The position numbers and the translations under genes are program-made. Below are positions 23,159 to 33,818 of a DNA stretch of 64,000 nucleotides, piece by piece (within the stretch, counting starts at the first letter, position 1; each line of letters opens with the position of its first letter). Origin of the DNA: Darksidea phi (taxonomy: Eukaryota; Ascomycota; Dothideomycetes; Pleosporales; Lentitheciaceae); the NCBI GenBank assembly GCA_030770425.1, contig JASJFT010000098.1, forward strand, positions 62,001 to 126,000, written 5' to 3'. The notes under the pieces were generated by a model. The model was not told the DNA's origin. It saw only the letters and a program-made list of their open reading frames with translations, and ran no database searches.

Positions 23159-25489
23159 ATGTCTCCCTCTACCATCAACGACGTCACCGCCAGCCTCAAG
23201 ACAGTCGACTCTTCCCTCAAGGACATCCGCTCAGTCCATGACTTGCGCGGCTCCAAGATCGACGACGTCTCCACTACACTCGCCCTCACCAAGGAGGAGA
23301 TCGCCAATCCCCTCATGAATTATGCTATGAAGAAGCTCGAAGCTGAGAACGCCGGACTCAAGCATAAGCTCGAGCGTGCCAAGTTTGACGCCCAAGTCGC
23401 CGACGCCGGACGTGACAGCAACCATGTCAACCTCGATGTCCTGAAGGTCGCCTATGCCAAGGTCACCACCGAGCTCAAGGCCAAGGACGAAGAGATCCTG
23501 ACCCTCAATAACGAGGCAAGTACCCAAGTACCTAATGACCTTTGCCGTCACTAACTTCTTCAGATTGATTTCGCCAACGAGCAGTACGATGAGAAGCTGA
23601 TTGAGTGCGCCGCGACCGTGAAGGAGCGGGATGCTGCTATTGCTGCGCGCGATGCCGCTGTTGTTGCCCATGACACTGCCGCCGAGCTCCTTGAGACTGC
23701 GAAGATCGAAGTAAGCATGCCGATTCCTAATTACTCTCGTCGTCACTAACATTCATAGGTCGCCTCCGCCAAAGAGCAGCTCGAGGTGAAGCAAGCCAAG
23801 CTCGTCATGGCCAAAGATCATACCACCGTCGCCGACCAGGTCGAGGCTGAGTGTGCCCTTATTGCGAAGGAGCGAGATGCCGCTGTTGTTGCTCGCGATG
23901 CCATCACTGAGCTACTGGTCACCACAAAGATTGAGGTACGTATCCCAATTGCTGATTACCCTTGCCATTGCTAACATCTACAGGCCGCCTTTGCCAATGA
24001 GCAGCTCGATGAGAAACAGGCCGGAATCGCCGCCATGGTCAAGGAGCGCGTTACCGTTGCCTACCGGCTTAAGGCTGAGTGCGCTGCCATCGCGACCGAG
24101 CGTGATGCTGCTGTCTTGGAACGCGAAGCTGTTTCAGAGAAGCTCAAGGCTGAATGTGCTGCCATCGCGGCCGAGCGTGATGCCGCTATCATGGAACGTG
24201 AAGCTGTTGCAGAGAGGGTCAAGGCTGAGTGTGCTGCCATCACGAAGGAGCGGGATGCTGCTGCCGCCGAGCATGCAACCGTCGTAGAGAAGCTCAAGGC
24301 TGAGGTGAGCACTTAGGATTCTAATTATTCTCGATATAGCTAACGTTACAATAGATCGCGCGCGCCGCCGACGCTTTAGAGAAGAAAGACCGGGAAATCG
24401 CCATTGCCAATGCCTTTCGCAAGTCTGCCGAAGCTAGCTCTGATGCCGCCGAGCATAGGATTGCGAGCCTTGAGCTGAAGCTTGAGAAGGAATACCAGCG
24501 AAGCAGTGACGACTTCGTAACGATCAGCCACCTGCAGGTCGACATATCGGATCTCTGCATGGATTTGGTCAAGACCAAGAACCAGCATGCTGTCGACCTC
24601 CAGAACCTCAACAATGTCTGTGCAGAGCTTGAGGCGGCCAATTTCAACCTGGAGCTGGCGCAGAACGACGTGAGTTAAGAAGATGCCTACATATTTTCAA
24701 ATTGCTAACATCCACAACTAGATTGATGCATACAGCGGAGAGCTCGACGGCGCCCGGGTCCAGTGTGAGCAATACCAGCAAGCCGCTGCTGCCGCCCAGG
24801 AGCAGGCGGAGCACGCTTATGCCGCCTGCAACCAAGCGCAGATGATGACGGCCGCGGCCGTCGGCCGCAGCACCGCGCTCGAGAAAGAACTCGAGAGCCA
24901 GAAGCAGACCTGCGGGTCAATCAGGGCTGACCTCTCCGAGACACAGAGGGGACTCATCGCCGCCCGCTCCGAAAACGCCATCATGGCGCACGATCTCGAG
25001 GAGGAGAAGAAGAAGAACGCCGCCGCCGCCCTCCTCCTTCAATGCGATGGCAAAGCAAACCCGTTGGCCTGCACCTGCCACTACCACCTCAGCAGGGCGT
25101 TGAGGATCGCGCGCGCAGGTGAGGCTGCCGCGCTGCAGATGGTTGATGACCTCAACATCAAGAACCTCACGTCCGAGAGCGCCCTCAACGACATGAGGTG
25201 CGCTGTGGAGCGGTCGTTGTCGTCGGGCTCTGAGACCTTGGTGTCTCACCCCGTGCCTACCGGGGAGGGAGAGGAGGATGAGGAGGAGGACAACGTGTCT
25301 GAGACCAGCTCGGATGCCAGCTCCGAGGTGAGCTTGGTGATTCTGGGCTGCGACCCGGGCCCGTCATCCTCTTCCGTTCCCTCTTCTTCCACCCCGGAGG
25401 CCAGCGGCCGCCCTGCTGGTGGTGGTGGTGGCGGTGGTTTCGTTACGCGCTCCCTGGGGGCACACATGCCCGGTCATTTCCGGCGCTAG
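23159..25489 (+). CDS. Six-exon coiled-coil protein with duplicated exon modules
   Basis: Exons are 23159-23515, 23564-23710, 23759-23935, 23984-24304, 24355-24669 and 24722-25489; every junction is phase 0 and the product is 694 residues. Introns 1-3 are each exactly 48 bp; introns 4 and 5 are 50 and 52 bp. All carry a CTAAC branch site. Intron 1 needs a GC-AG splice (GCAAGT donor); the nearby GT choices give a stop or an unusually short intron. Exons 2-4 repeat a theme: FANEQ.DEK, then (A/K)ERDAA blocks such as KAECAAIATERDAA, which recurs in tandem in exon 4. Nearly the whole protein is predicted coiled coil, followed by an acidic/Ser-rich segment and a poly-Gly stretch before GHFRR. There is no signal peptide or membrane span. 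The function is unknown; a structural or scaffold role is an inference. Confidence 0.85.
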
Positions 25490-25499
25490 GTGGGATCGT

Positions 25500-25650
25500 C
25501 TGGCTCTGGTTTGGGATGTTTTTTCTTTTTTTTTTCTTTTTTTATTGATTGCGTCTGATTTTTTCGCGTTTGCTTGCGTCTGCTTTTTCGCGTTGCTTTT
25601 CGCGTTGCTTTCTCGCGTTTGCTGGCGTCTTTTTTTTCTTTTTGTATAGC
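25500..25650. repeat. T-rich tract with TTCGCGTTGC repeats
   Basis: Immediately downstream of the coiled-coil gene, poly-T/TC runs flank about five imperfect copies of ttttcgcgttgc / tcgcgtttgc. It probably lies in the 3' untranslated or terminator region. Confidence 0.6.
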
Positions 25651-28155
25651 GACCTTCTCCCTGGGTAGGGAGAAGAGATGAGCCGAGCCAGAACGAACAA
25701 GCCTTTTGCGAAACGACTACTACATATATCATGTGATGTTCCCATCTGTCTTGTGATGTGCTTGCCTATCATAATACTACAGATTACTCAAGAGTAACCT
25801 GAGCTTCGCCATGACATGCCTATACACACTCATCACGAAGTCGCACCCTCTAACGAAGCCGCCAGGAACCCTCGTATCGTGTTTGAACTGTCAGTTTATT
25901 GGAAGTTGAGGGTAAACGGGATACCTAATGCGGAGAACGGCTTTGGGCACATGTCTTACCGTTTTGGTGGCGAGGGAGTATGTGGAATGATGAGATGATT
26001 GCGTGTGGAGATGTATAGGATGTCTAGGCTAAGCATTTAACACGCTGTATTCGTCATGCCATGTACGCATTCACTTGTTGATAAGCTGTACATATTGATA
26101 AAGCTGGGAGGAAACGGTCTGGTATGATAGAACTGCCGGGTTATTACAGACTGAGAGCTATCACGATATATAGTGCGAATAGTAGATGTTTAGCAAGCCT
26201 TGTACTATTGTAACGGCTTTTGGGTATTTAGAAAGGTAGGATGAGTGCGTATAGAGATGCGTAGGATGCGTAGGCTAGGTATTTAAAACCTGTATATAGT
26301 ATCGCATACCACCCAAAAAGCTTGCATCGTGATGAAGCTGTTAGCTTACTACATGGGAAGGTTAATCAGGATGCATAATGCGTATAGGACCTTTTTATAG
26401 GCATAGTAACATTCAGGCGTGTAACATCATCGCCCGCAGACGGAGGTGAGTGTGTCACGCCATGTCCACGCTTAAAAGTTAATGACAGACATACTTATAT
26501 AAAAATAAACGAATTTTCATCCGATGAAGACATGTACAGGTATCTAAGGTCCAGCGTATGACCGTGCATTCTCTACATAGCATCTTGTAACCACTAAGAG
26601 AGCACCCTTGACCTCGTAAAACTATCGCCTTCTAAGTAGTTAAAGGTAACTTGGATATAGTTTATAGAGCACCGCTTTTACGAGCAGCTCAAGGATAATA
26701 GCCGAAGGACATAGAGGCCCGGAATTGAAGCTTATACGAAGTTTCAGAGTCGATGTTTCTGCAACATTGTCTTCTCTCATATTCAACAGCTTTGGAAACG
26801 AACTGATTGCGTTTTCGGGTATAATCCATTCATTCTGCTATGGCTAAGCTGGGCTTGATGTAGAAACCACATCATAAAGATGTTGGTCAATGCTTTTGAA
26901 CTTCGTGCGAGAATCGGTAACCTCTTGCCGAATAGTGACAATCTGGTCTCGAGGAGCCATGATATCGGTTTCTTGTTTTGCGGGATCCTAGGCCGTGGTT
27001 GTATTCATTCTAGAACCCGTCTTACTTCGATGATTCTCGTAGGCAATAATATTGAGATTTCAACTAACTCTTTGCCAGTATTTTTCATATTGGCTCTCAC
27101 TTCCATGAAGTCCGGTTTGAGGTGAATGTTTGACAAGCGAATATCCTCATGTGCAGCATTCTCTACATGATCTTGTTTGCGTTAGTGCCCATGACATCAA
27201 TGACGCTTATACTGGGGCCCAAAGACATAGGCATGGGCTGTTGTCATGGGTGTGGTTCTGAGCGGCGGGCTTGAGAAAAGTTACTTGTATGGTGGCTGTG
27301 ATTAAAGCAACTATGATGAGCAGCCAACATTGCAGTCTCCGCAATGCATGGATGTGCTTAGGTATAAGCTTTAATCCGCGAACGCGCTAGAGTGGTAGGA
27401 AAGACATTGCTCCGTAATAGCTGCAATAGTCATCAAAGCATTGATACCGTTCCCGAGGAAGACTTTATATGGTAATAGCTGCTGCGATGTTCCTGCCATA
27501 ATATGCTTTCGCGGCACACGTTGCTAAGAATAACTAAGTTGGATAAGAGTGTTGGGCTGCTGCAATACATATTACGAAGAAGGCGTTGAGGTTGCGGACT
27601 ATGAGCGGGACTAGATGTTCAACGATAGCGAAATGCAACAAACCCTGACTGTGGGGAGGGTCTGGATTGTTCTGCTTGTACGTGGGGTCAGTGCAGTATA
27701 GATGACAGTATAGAGGTGTGGCCTTATTCTTCGGTAGCTTAACTGCCCCACGAAATGGTTAAAAACGCGGTTAAAAATCGCGTGACTTCGCGTTGCGATG
27801 AGACGTAGGGCAGTAGGCGTGAAAAGCAGTGCGCTAAGCCAGATATGGGTATAACCTACCAAGCTGGCCGTAATTTGAAGTAAGAACAAACACTCCCGAC
27901 TAGAAGAAGGGCCCCGGCCACATCTCACGGACTCTTCAAATAGAGGGTCAATATCGATTGCTCAAAGTTTGAGAATTGCAAAGAGAAGCGAAACCGGGCA
28001 TATGGAGTGCCCGCAGCGTCGGCATTCAGTATCGGCTTCTATCACCAAACTAGTGGCCGACTTCGCATACCTTCCGCCCTCGCAAAGGCTCCACAAGAAT
28101 ATCTCAATCATACACTTATCCCCTCTACTCACACCAATCGACTTGTCAATACGAC
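25651..28155. other. AT-richer gene-free spacer with diverged duplicates
   Basis: No supported gene in 2.5 kb. A segment of about 55 bp near 25998-26053 (...ggagatgtataggatg...) recurs in diverged form near 26242-26297. Stops are frequent in all frames, suggesting old, mutated repeat DNA. The final 200 bp carries the promoter of the monooxygenase gene. Confidence 0.55.
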
Positions 28156-29502
28156 ATGCCCTACCTCGAAACCCAACCCAGGATCATCATCGCCGGGGCC
28201 GGCGTTGGTGGCCTCTCAGCCGCGCTAGCTCTGCACGCAGCGGGATTAACCGACATCCACATCTACGAAGCATCTCACCACCTAACAACGCTGGGCGTCG
28301 GTATAAATGTGCAGCCATCTGCTGTCTTGATACTCAGAAATCTGGGATTGTTGGATGCATTGGAGAAGACGGCTATTAAGACTGCAGAGCTGAATTTTTA
28401 CAATCGCCATGGAGACTCGATACTTAGCGAGACGAGGGGGTTGAAGGCGGGCTACGCAGTGCCGCAGTTCAGTATCCATAGAGGCGAGTTCCAGATGCTG
28501 CTGCTGAGCGCGGTCAAGGAGAGGTTGGGGAAAGATTGCATACACCTCGCCCACTCGCTCTCTAACTTCTCGCAAACTGAGAAGAAAATCACGGCATTTT
28601 TTGTCAATCGGCACGATAGCTCATCGGCCGCGGCCCAAGAAGTCACCGGCGACGTGCTGATAGCGGCCGATGGCATCAACTCCACCGCGCGTAAAGTCCT
28701 CTATCCTGATGAAGGACCGCCACGATTTTCCGGGCGTATGCTTTGGCGCGGATGTCTTGAGCGCGCGCCTAATCTCACGGGGGCGAGTATGGTATGGGCA
28801 GGCCACGCCGACCAAAAGTTCATCGCGTACCCCATCTCCCAGCGGTCAGCCAACAAAGGCCTCTCGCTCGTGAACTGGATTGCTGAACTACGCATTCGCT
28901 CAAAGGACGACGAGGATCTGACGCCACCGAAAACGGACTGGACGAGATCTGTTCCGAAAGAAGTCTTCGCAGGGCCCTTTGCGGAGTGGAAGTGTGGAGG
29001 ACTGGAGATGAAAGAGTTGATTGAAAAGACTGAAAAGATTTATGAGTTTCCGATGAGTGATCGGGATCCTGTGGAACGCTGGTCGTTTGGGCGGTTAACG
29101 CTGCTGGGTGATGCGGCGCATGCCATGTACCCGATCGGATCGAATGGCGCGTCGCAGGCCATCATTGACGCTGAGAGTCTCGCAAAACATCTTTCGCAAA
29201 ATCCGGATGATGTTGAGGGTGCACTGAAAGCGTATCAGCTGGAGAGATTACCGCCCACGGCCAAGATTGTTATGGCGAACCGAGCGAACGGTCCGGATCA
29301 TGTGCTGCAGTTAGCGGAGGAACGGGCACCCAATGGGTTTGAGAACGTGTACGATGTGATACCGAAAGATGAACTGGAAGGGATAGGAAAGGCGTATAAG
29401 GCTATTGCGGGGTTTGAAATGGACGCTGTGAATAAGAAAGCGGAGAGGACGGAAGGGACGGCCGAGAGATTGTCGCTGAAGAGTCCAGTGGATTGGATAT
29501 GA
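28156..29502 (+). CDS. FAD-dependent monooxygenase (PhzS / salicylate hydroxylase type)
   Basis: Single exon of 448 residues. An N-terminal Rossmann motif GAGVGG at residues 14-19 binds the ADP part of FAD; the acidic residue ending the second strand is E in YEAS. The DG motif is at D172-G173 (AADGINS) and the second FAD motif GD at 318-319, in LLGDAAHAMYPIGSNGASQA. That last wording is especially close to the PhzS-like flavin oxidoreductases, in which it is nearly invariant. The family hydroxylates aromatic substrates using NAD(P)H and O2; the substrate here cannot be read from sequence. No signal peptide or membrane tail was seen. No biosynthetic core enzyme lies nearby, so a role in breakdown of an aromatic compound is as likely as one in secondary metabolism. 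All cofactor motifs are intact. Confidence 0.9.
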   Translation: MPYLETQPRIIIAGAGVGGLSAALALHAAGLTDIHIYEASHHLTTLGVGINVQPSAVLILRNLGLLDALEKTAIKTAELNFYNRHGDSILSETRGLKAGYAVPQFSIHRGEFQMLLLSAVKERLGKDCIHLAHSLSNFSQTEKKITAFFVNRHDSSSAAAQEVTGDVLIAADGINSTARKVLYPDEGPPRFSGRMLWRGCLERAPNLTGASMVWAGHADQKFIAYPISQRSANKGLSLVNWIAELRIRSKDDEDLTPPKTDWTRSVPKEVFAGPFAEWKCGGLEMKELIEKTEKIYEFPMSDRDPVERWSFGRLTLLGDAAHAMYPIGSNGASQAIIDAESLAKHLSQNPDDVEGALKAYQLERLPPTAKIVMANRANGPDHVLQLAEERAPNGFENVYDVIPKDELEGIGKAYKAIAGFEMDAVNKKAERTEGTAERLSLKSPVDWI

Positions 29503-30261
29503 GAAGCATTCCGAGGGAGGGTTACACGGGCGCTTTCGCACGGGTGTGTTTCATGCTGGTGCCTGCGTTGCCGTTTAGATGTGGCTCTCTATGGACTTTC
29601 AGGAACCGGCGTTTGGAAAAGCGCGAAAAGAAGATCATCGCCTCGCCTTTGAATGACTTGTTATTGCTTCTATTCCGTCGTTATCGCGCACAGCGGTCGT
29701 GATGGTCAGTGAGATTTTCGGCATTTCCTCTGGTGCGTGGCAGAACCGCTTAGCGTCGACGCGAGCTGGCACCTATCGCTAGTGATCGGCGGCATGGTAT
29801 CTGCGTTTGCACTTCTAGACATTATCGTTTCAGCTCCTCACCCCACGTGCATCCAGGTCGCCATCCACAAACACACTAATACTGCATCTGCACTACGCGA
29901 ACGTAGCACATGGCTAGCCGGCGTTATACCCGTACCACGCACCACGTTTTTCGGTGTTGGTGTTAATTAGCCACATGTCTTTCCAAGAAGGCGGGTACGG
30001 TCGGGGCTGCAACAATGGTTCTACACATGAACTAGCGGTTTCGGATCGCGCATCATCAATCCAGGTGTTCGCAGCTATTAGTGGAGCAGGAGAGCGGTGG
30101 AGCCGCAGGGGAAGATTGGTCCCGAAACGATGTGTCGATAGGAGGCGTTGATCAGTGGTCTATTGCCGGAGGGTATTATTACGGTATCATACAGCGCGAA
30201 AAGTGAGCTCAGCCATCCTCGTGATCACAGGTGGTTTGGTGTTGATTATTGCCACTGAACA
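29503..30261. other. Intergenic, nothing recognised
   Basis: Spacer between the monooxygenase gene and the MULE remnant. No terminal inverted repeat of the element was identified here. Confidence 0.5.
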
Positions 30262-31170
30262 CTATGAGAAGCCCTCACTCTCAAACAGCCGATACTCGTT
30301 ACGAACGTCCTGCCGGGTCATCTGCAGCCCTGGAAAGTCCTGACGTAGCCGTATTAGGACCTCCTTCGCTCCGCTAGAGGTTGGAAACAACGAGCGAATC
30401 TTCTCGCGCACCTCCTCAGTTCTCCACTCGCGCCGATACCTGGGCACCACATATACGTTTCTAAACGGTGGGTGATTGTGCTGAATCGATTTCTGCGCGT
30501 TTTTCTGACCAGTCATGTGTAGGATCCGCCATCGCGAGTTCATTGGGTCCTTATAGTCTTCTGCGACGATGTAGAAGCTATATGGGCACCCAGTTTTGAG
30601 GCTCTGAGACCCAGGCCTCTGTCGCTCCTTGATATCCTTTCGCCGTCCTCCCTTCATACACCTAATCTCACACTTGTAGCGCGTATTAAGCGTGTTTTTT
30701 ATCCATCTGTGTCGATTCAACGCGATACCGTTTTCGCGGGCGAAGCGTTGATAGAATCGCACACAATCACGATACGAATCACACCATATTTCAGGTATTG
30801 GGGGGTGCGCGCGTAGGGCATCTCCGACGTCCCACAACTTCGAGAAATCGAGCTCGCCGTATTGTATAGGATCCTTTTGTTTCCGCTGACGAATATGAGG
30901 TGCAACAGGTCGTCGCGTACGAGTCGAAATACGGCCATCCTCGCCCTGGCCCTCGTCCTGGCCCTCGTCCTGGCCCTCGCCCTCACTCTCAGAGATATCC
31001 GTTGTATAGTCGCCCATAAACGCCTCCAAATCGGCGTCGTCGCCTACCGAGGAGGCGGGACTTGCGGGTATCTGATTACGCAGTCTCCATAGGACTTTGA
31101 AATCTGCGTCGTCAACCAGCTCGTCAACCGCGGGCATTGGATTTATTAAAACCGGTAGCGAGGTCTCCAT
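30262..31170 (-). mobile_element. Truncated Mutator-like (MULE) transposase N-terminus, FAR1 domain
   Basis: An intact 302-residue frame starts at an ATG at 31170. It has an acidic linker (EGEGQDEGQDEGQGED, residues 63-78), a basic patch, and then a FAR1-type DNA-binding domain of the WRKY-GCM1 fold. The candidate zinc ligands are C167, C171 or C195, H231 and H233 (HNH). Such domains form the N-terminus of MULE transposases and FAR1-related proteins. The DDE transposase catalytic domain that should follow is absent: the frame stops at EYRLFESEGFS and no continuation was found within the next 700 bp. It is either a decayed element or a domesticated DNA-binding protein; the clean frame leaves the second option open. 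Confidence 0.75.
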
Positions 31171-31404
31171 AATAAACGTATAAGTAAAATCGTATACAAA
31201 ATTAATCTGATTGGTGTTGTGGGCGGTACAACAAATTCGCGAGTTGTAACTGAAAAATCTACGAGTTCAAACACCGAAACAACGGGTTATAACAACAACA
31301 AATGACTTAGAACTGATAAATGAGCAGCTAGTATCAATATAGCGCCTCCGGCACCGAAAACTTTATATTACTATGGCCAAGGAGAGAGCCATACCCGAAT
31401 AGTC

Positions 31405-31473
31405 TTATTGGTAGGACAGATAACGAGTTATTGGTAGGACAGATAACGAGTTATTGGTAGGACCGTTAACGAC
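31405..31473. repeat. 23 bp tandem repeat, three copies
   Basis: Three adjacent 23 bp units at 31405-31427, 31428-31450 and 31451-31473 contain ttattggtaggac. The first two are identical and the third differs at a few positions. They lie 235 bp upstream of the FAR1 frame and could be subterminal repeats of the element or its promoter. Confidence 0.9.
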
Positions 31474-32924
31474 TCCCGTTGCGGCGAGGTCTGCGAACTC
31501 AGACAGAGATTGGAGGTTGCGCATTTGTCAATTCAACCCCACGAGTTGTTGAGAAGTGGAGGAAATGATACCCGGTACTGTGAAATCTCTTAGCCTGATT
31601 ACTCATGGTGTGACAGCAGCCAAACTTAAACCACCGCGGGGCATCCTGATTACCTATCATATTTCCACCAATTACCAAGGGTTTAGCGCCTGCAATTTTT
31701 CCACTTTTCGAGCATGCCGCATGGGGAGAAGCTCCGAAATTCACTTTCGGCTTGCAAAGCTCGCGTGTTGAAACGAGATCTCAGCGCCCAGAAGCTGTGC
31801 CACCTGTCAACGAGAGACAACGCAACAACCTCGACCGGAGAATTGTGAAGACATGCACACGCACGACCACGTGTTACACGTACGTGGACAATACATTGTC
31901 GAGCGAAGTGGTGAGCAAGTGCATGTGGTGAGCAAGTGGCGTACTCACCGACTCGTACGGCGTCACCACCCTAGATTCATCCAACCTCGCCCATTGCAAG
32001 CTTCCATATTGGCGTCGGCTGCCGTGATGTTACCACCCGCTCTTTCATCTCCCGGGAATCTTAAACCGTGGAAATGAGGGCGATCTCAACTCCTTCGAAT
32101 TTCTGCAACGCCTCATTGCCTATCTCAACCACATCGCGCTGCGAGAATCAGCCACATCACCACCCGAATTGCGTTAAGTTCAATCTCCCCTTTCTGTTGG
32201 ACAATCTCGGTCTCTAGACCCGTTGAGAAAAAGCGTTGTGCTGCCAAGTTACACAACTGTGCACTTTGCACGCTCATTAGACTTTTCGTCGCTAATGCAA
32301 GCATGAAACCTTCGTGTCCGGACGATCCTCTGTATGGCCCGAGCCAATCAAGAAACCCTTGAAACGAAGAGGCGCTAGACAGATTCGTTAAGCCTGCCGG
32401 AAGCGGACGGACTTTGTGCTGACGCAGACGGACCACCACTGCCAACCCCTGCGTAGACCTTGCAAGCCCGTAACGTTCACACGCCGGTGTGAGGACTGAC
32501 CAATACGCTAGCTATAATACTATTAAGTGAGCATCGCTTACGATTCCTTACCGCTGGAGGCCCTTTCTGAACACAAGTCCGCGACGCGGCTCCACAAAGT
32601 GCTAGCTGCGAATCATTGGCCAGTATGCATCTGGAACCGTGCACCTGCAGGTACCCCTCGGACTGCCAAACATGAGGCGTCAAGTGGCCTGCATCGCAAA
32701 CAGAAACGACGTAATAAACGACTCCCGGCCGGCCTGGGCAAAATTAAAGGAGGGGACCCGGCTACCCAGCCACTGGCTTCGAATGGTCAGGGCCATGACG
32801 GGCCTAAAGCCTTCGTGGCCAACACGCCTTGGTGTATCTGCACAAGTGCGGAGTTGCCCAGCGCCCAGGGTGGGTGGGCGCCAGCCCGAGGCGCGTGTTT
32901 AATCTCCCTGGAAGTGGAGGGATG
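31474..32924. other. Intergenic, nothing recognised
   Basis: Short frames in both directions lack support. A 14 bp direct repeat, gtggtgagcaagtg, occurs near 31909 and 31926. Confidence 0.5.
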
Positions 32925-32933
32925 TATATAAGG
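32925..32933 (+). promoter_or_regulatory. TATA box of the CAP-like gene
   Basis: TATATAAGG stands 223 bp before the start codon at 33156, followed by a pyrimidine-rich start region (ccacttttccttcc) near 32955. This suggests a leader of about 190 nt and a strongly regulated gene. Confidence 0.6.
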
Positions 32934-33155
32934 AGTTGGGATCTTCCAGTGTCCACTTTTCCTTCCAAGTCTGCGACTTCGACGATACAACTCAATCATT
33001 CTTTGGAAGAACACACTCTCCATCCACACTCTTTTGCAACTCCCCTTCGGGACCCACGTTCATTCACACGCACGGCGGCTAGCCCCTCCAAATCCAAAAC
33101 CTTAAACATCAACTCATCGTCGAATTCAAAGATCTAAATCATACCAACTTTCAAG

Positions 33156-33818
33156 ATGCACGCCGCTACCACTCTTTCCCTCATCGCCCTTTTCGGCTCA
33201 GCTCTCGCCGCTCCTGCTCCCTATGGAGGACAACCCCATGTCGTCTATACCACCGAGGTCGTCACTGTCGTTGTGACTGGCGGTGCTCCCCAGCCAACTT
33301 CCCAGGCGCCGTACCAGCCGCCGAAGGTCGAGCCCACCGTCGTTTACACCACTCAAGAGCAGCCAAAGCCGACCTATGCCCCTGCGCCAGAAAAGCCAAC
33401 CACCACCGCTGCCGAACCCCCTAAGGAGACTGCCTCGCCCGACTCCGGCTATATGGGCACTGTCAACACATGGCGTGCCAAGCTCGGTCTCAAGGACCTC
33501 ATCTACGATGAGAAGCTCGAAGCCAACGCTGCGAACACATGCGACGAGGGCAACGGTGAGATGAAGCACAAGCTCAACCCAGGCACCATGGGTCAAGTCC
33601 TAGCTCCTGGCCAACCCGAGGATTTCGAGCACGTCTTCGTCGGCGGATGGCTTTGCGAGATGCCCAACATGGCCGGTCTGGACGGTGTCTGCGCTGAGCA
33701 GTCCAAGGGCTGGACATACGAGGGACAGACTGGCCACGCGGAGATCCTCACCGCGGACTCCTACTCCAAGATTGGCTGTGCCTGCGTTAAGGGCATCTGG
33801 GGCTGTGATCTGGCATAA
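33156..33818 (+). CDS. Secreted CAP/SCP-like (PR1-type) protein
   Basis: Single exon of 220 residues starting MHAATTLSLIALFGSALAA, a clear signal peptide with likely cleavage after A19. Residues 27-95 form a Pro/Thr-rich linker with repeated VVYTT motifs. From about residue 98 the sequence follows the CAP pattern: a helix with VNTWRAKLGLKDLIYDEKL, then AANTC, and late in the protein GHAEILTADSYSKIGCAC, where H194 corresponds to the conserved GH(F/A) histidine and C208/C210 to the closing cysteines. Known fungal CAP proteins bind sterols or act outside the cell; here the middle CAP motifs are weak, so it is a divergent member. It is isolated, with gene-poor DNA on both sides and a good TATA box, which fits a condition-specific secreted protein. 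Confidence 0.8.
   Translation: MHAATTLSLIALFGSALAAPAPYGGQPHVVYTTEVVTVVVTGGAPQPTSQAPYQPPKVEPTVVYTTQEQPKPTYAPAPEKPTTTAAEPPKETASPDSGYMGTVNTWRAKLGLKDLIYDEKLEANAANTCDEGNGEMKHKLNPGTMGQVLAPGQPEDFEHVFVGGWLCEMPNMAGLDGVCAEQSKGWTYEGQTGHAEILTADSYSKIGCACVKGIWGCDLA

Noticed and set aside
23516..23563. GT donors for intron 1 of the coiled-coil gene (23520 or 23528)
   Set aside because: The first leads to an immediate stop after splicing and the second leaves a 36 bp intron; the GC donor keeps phase 0 and the 48 bp length of its neighbours.
28156..33818. Secondary-metabolite cluster around the monooxygenase
   Set aside because: No polyketide synthase, NRPS, terpene cyclase, transporter or Zn2Cys6 regulator is present nearby.
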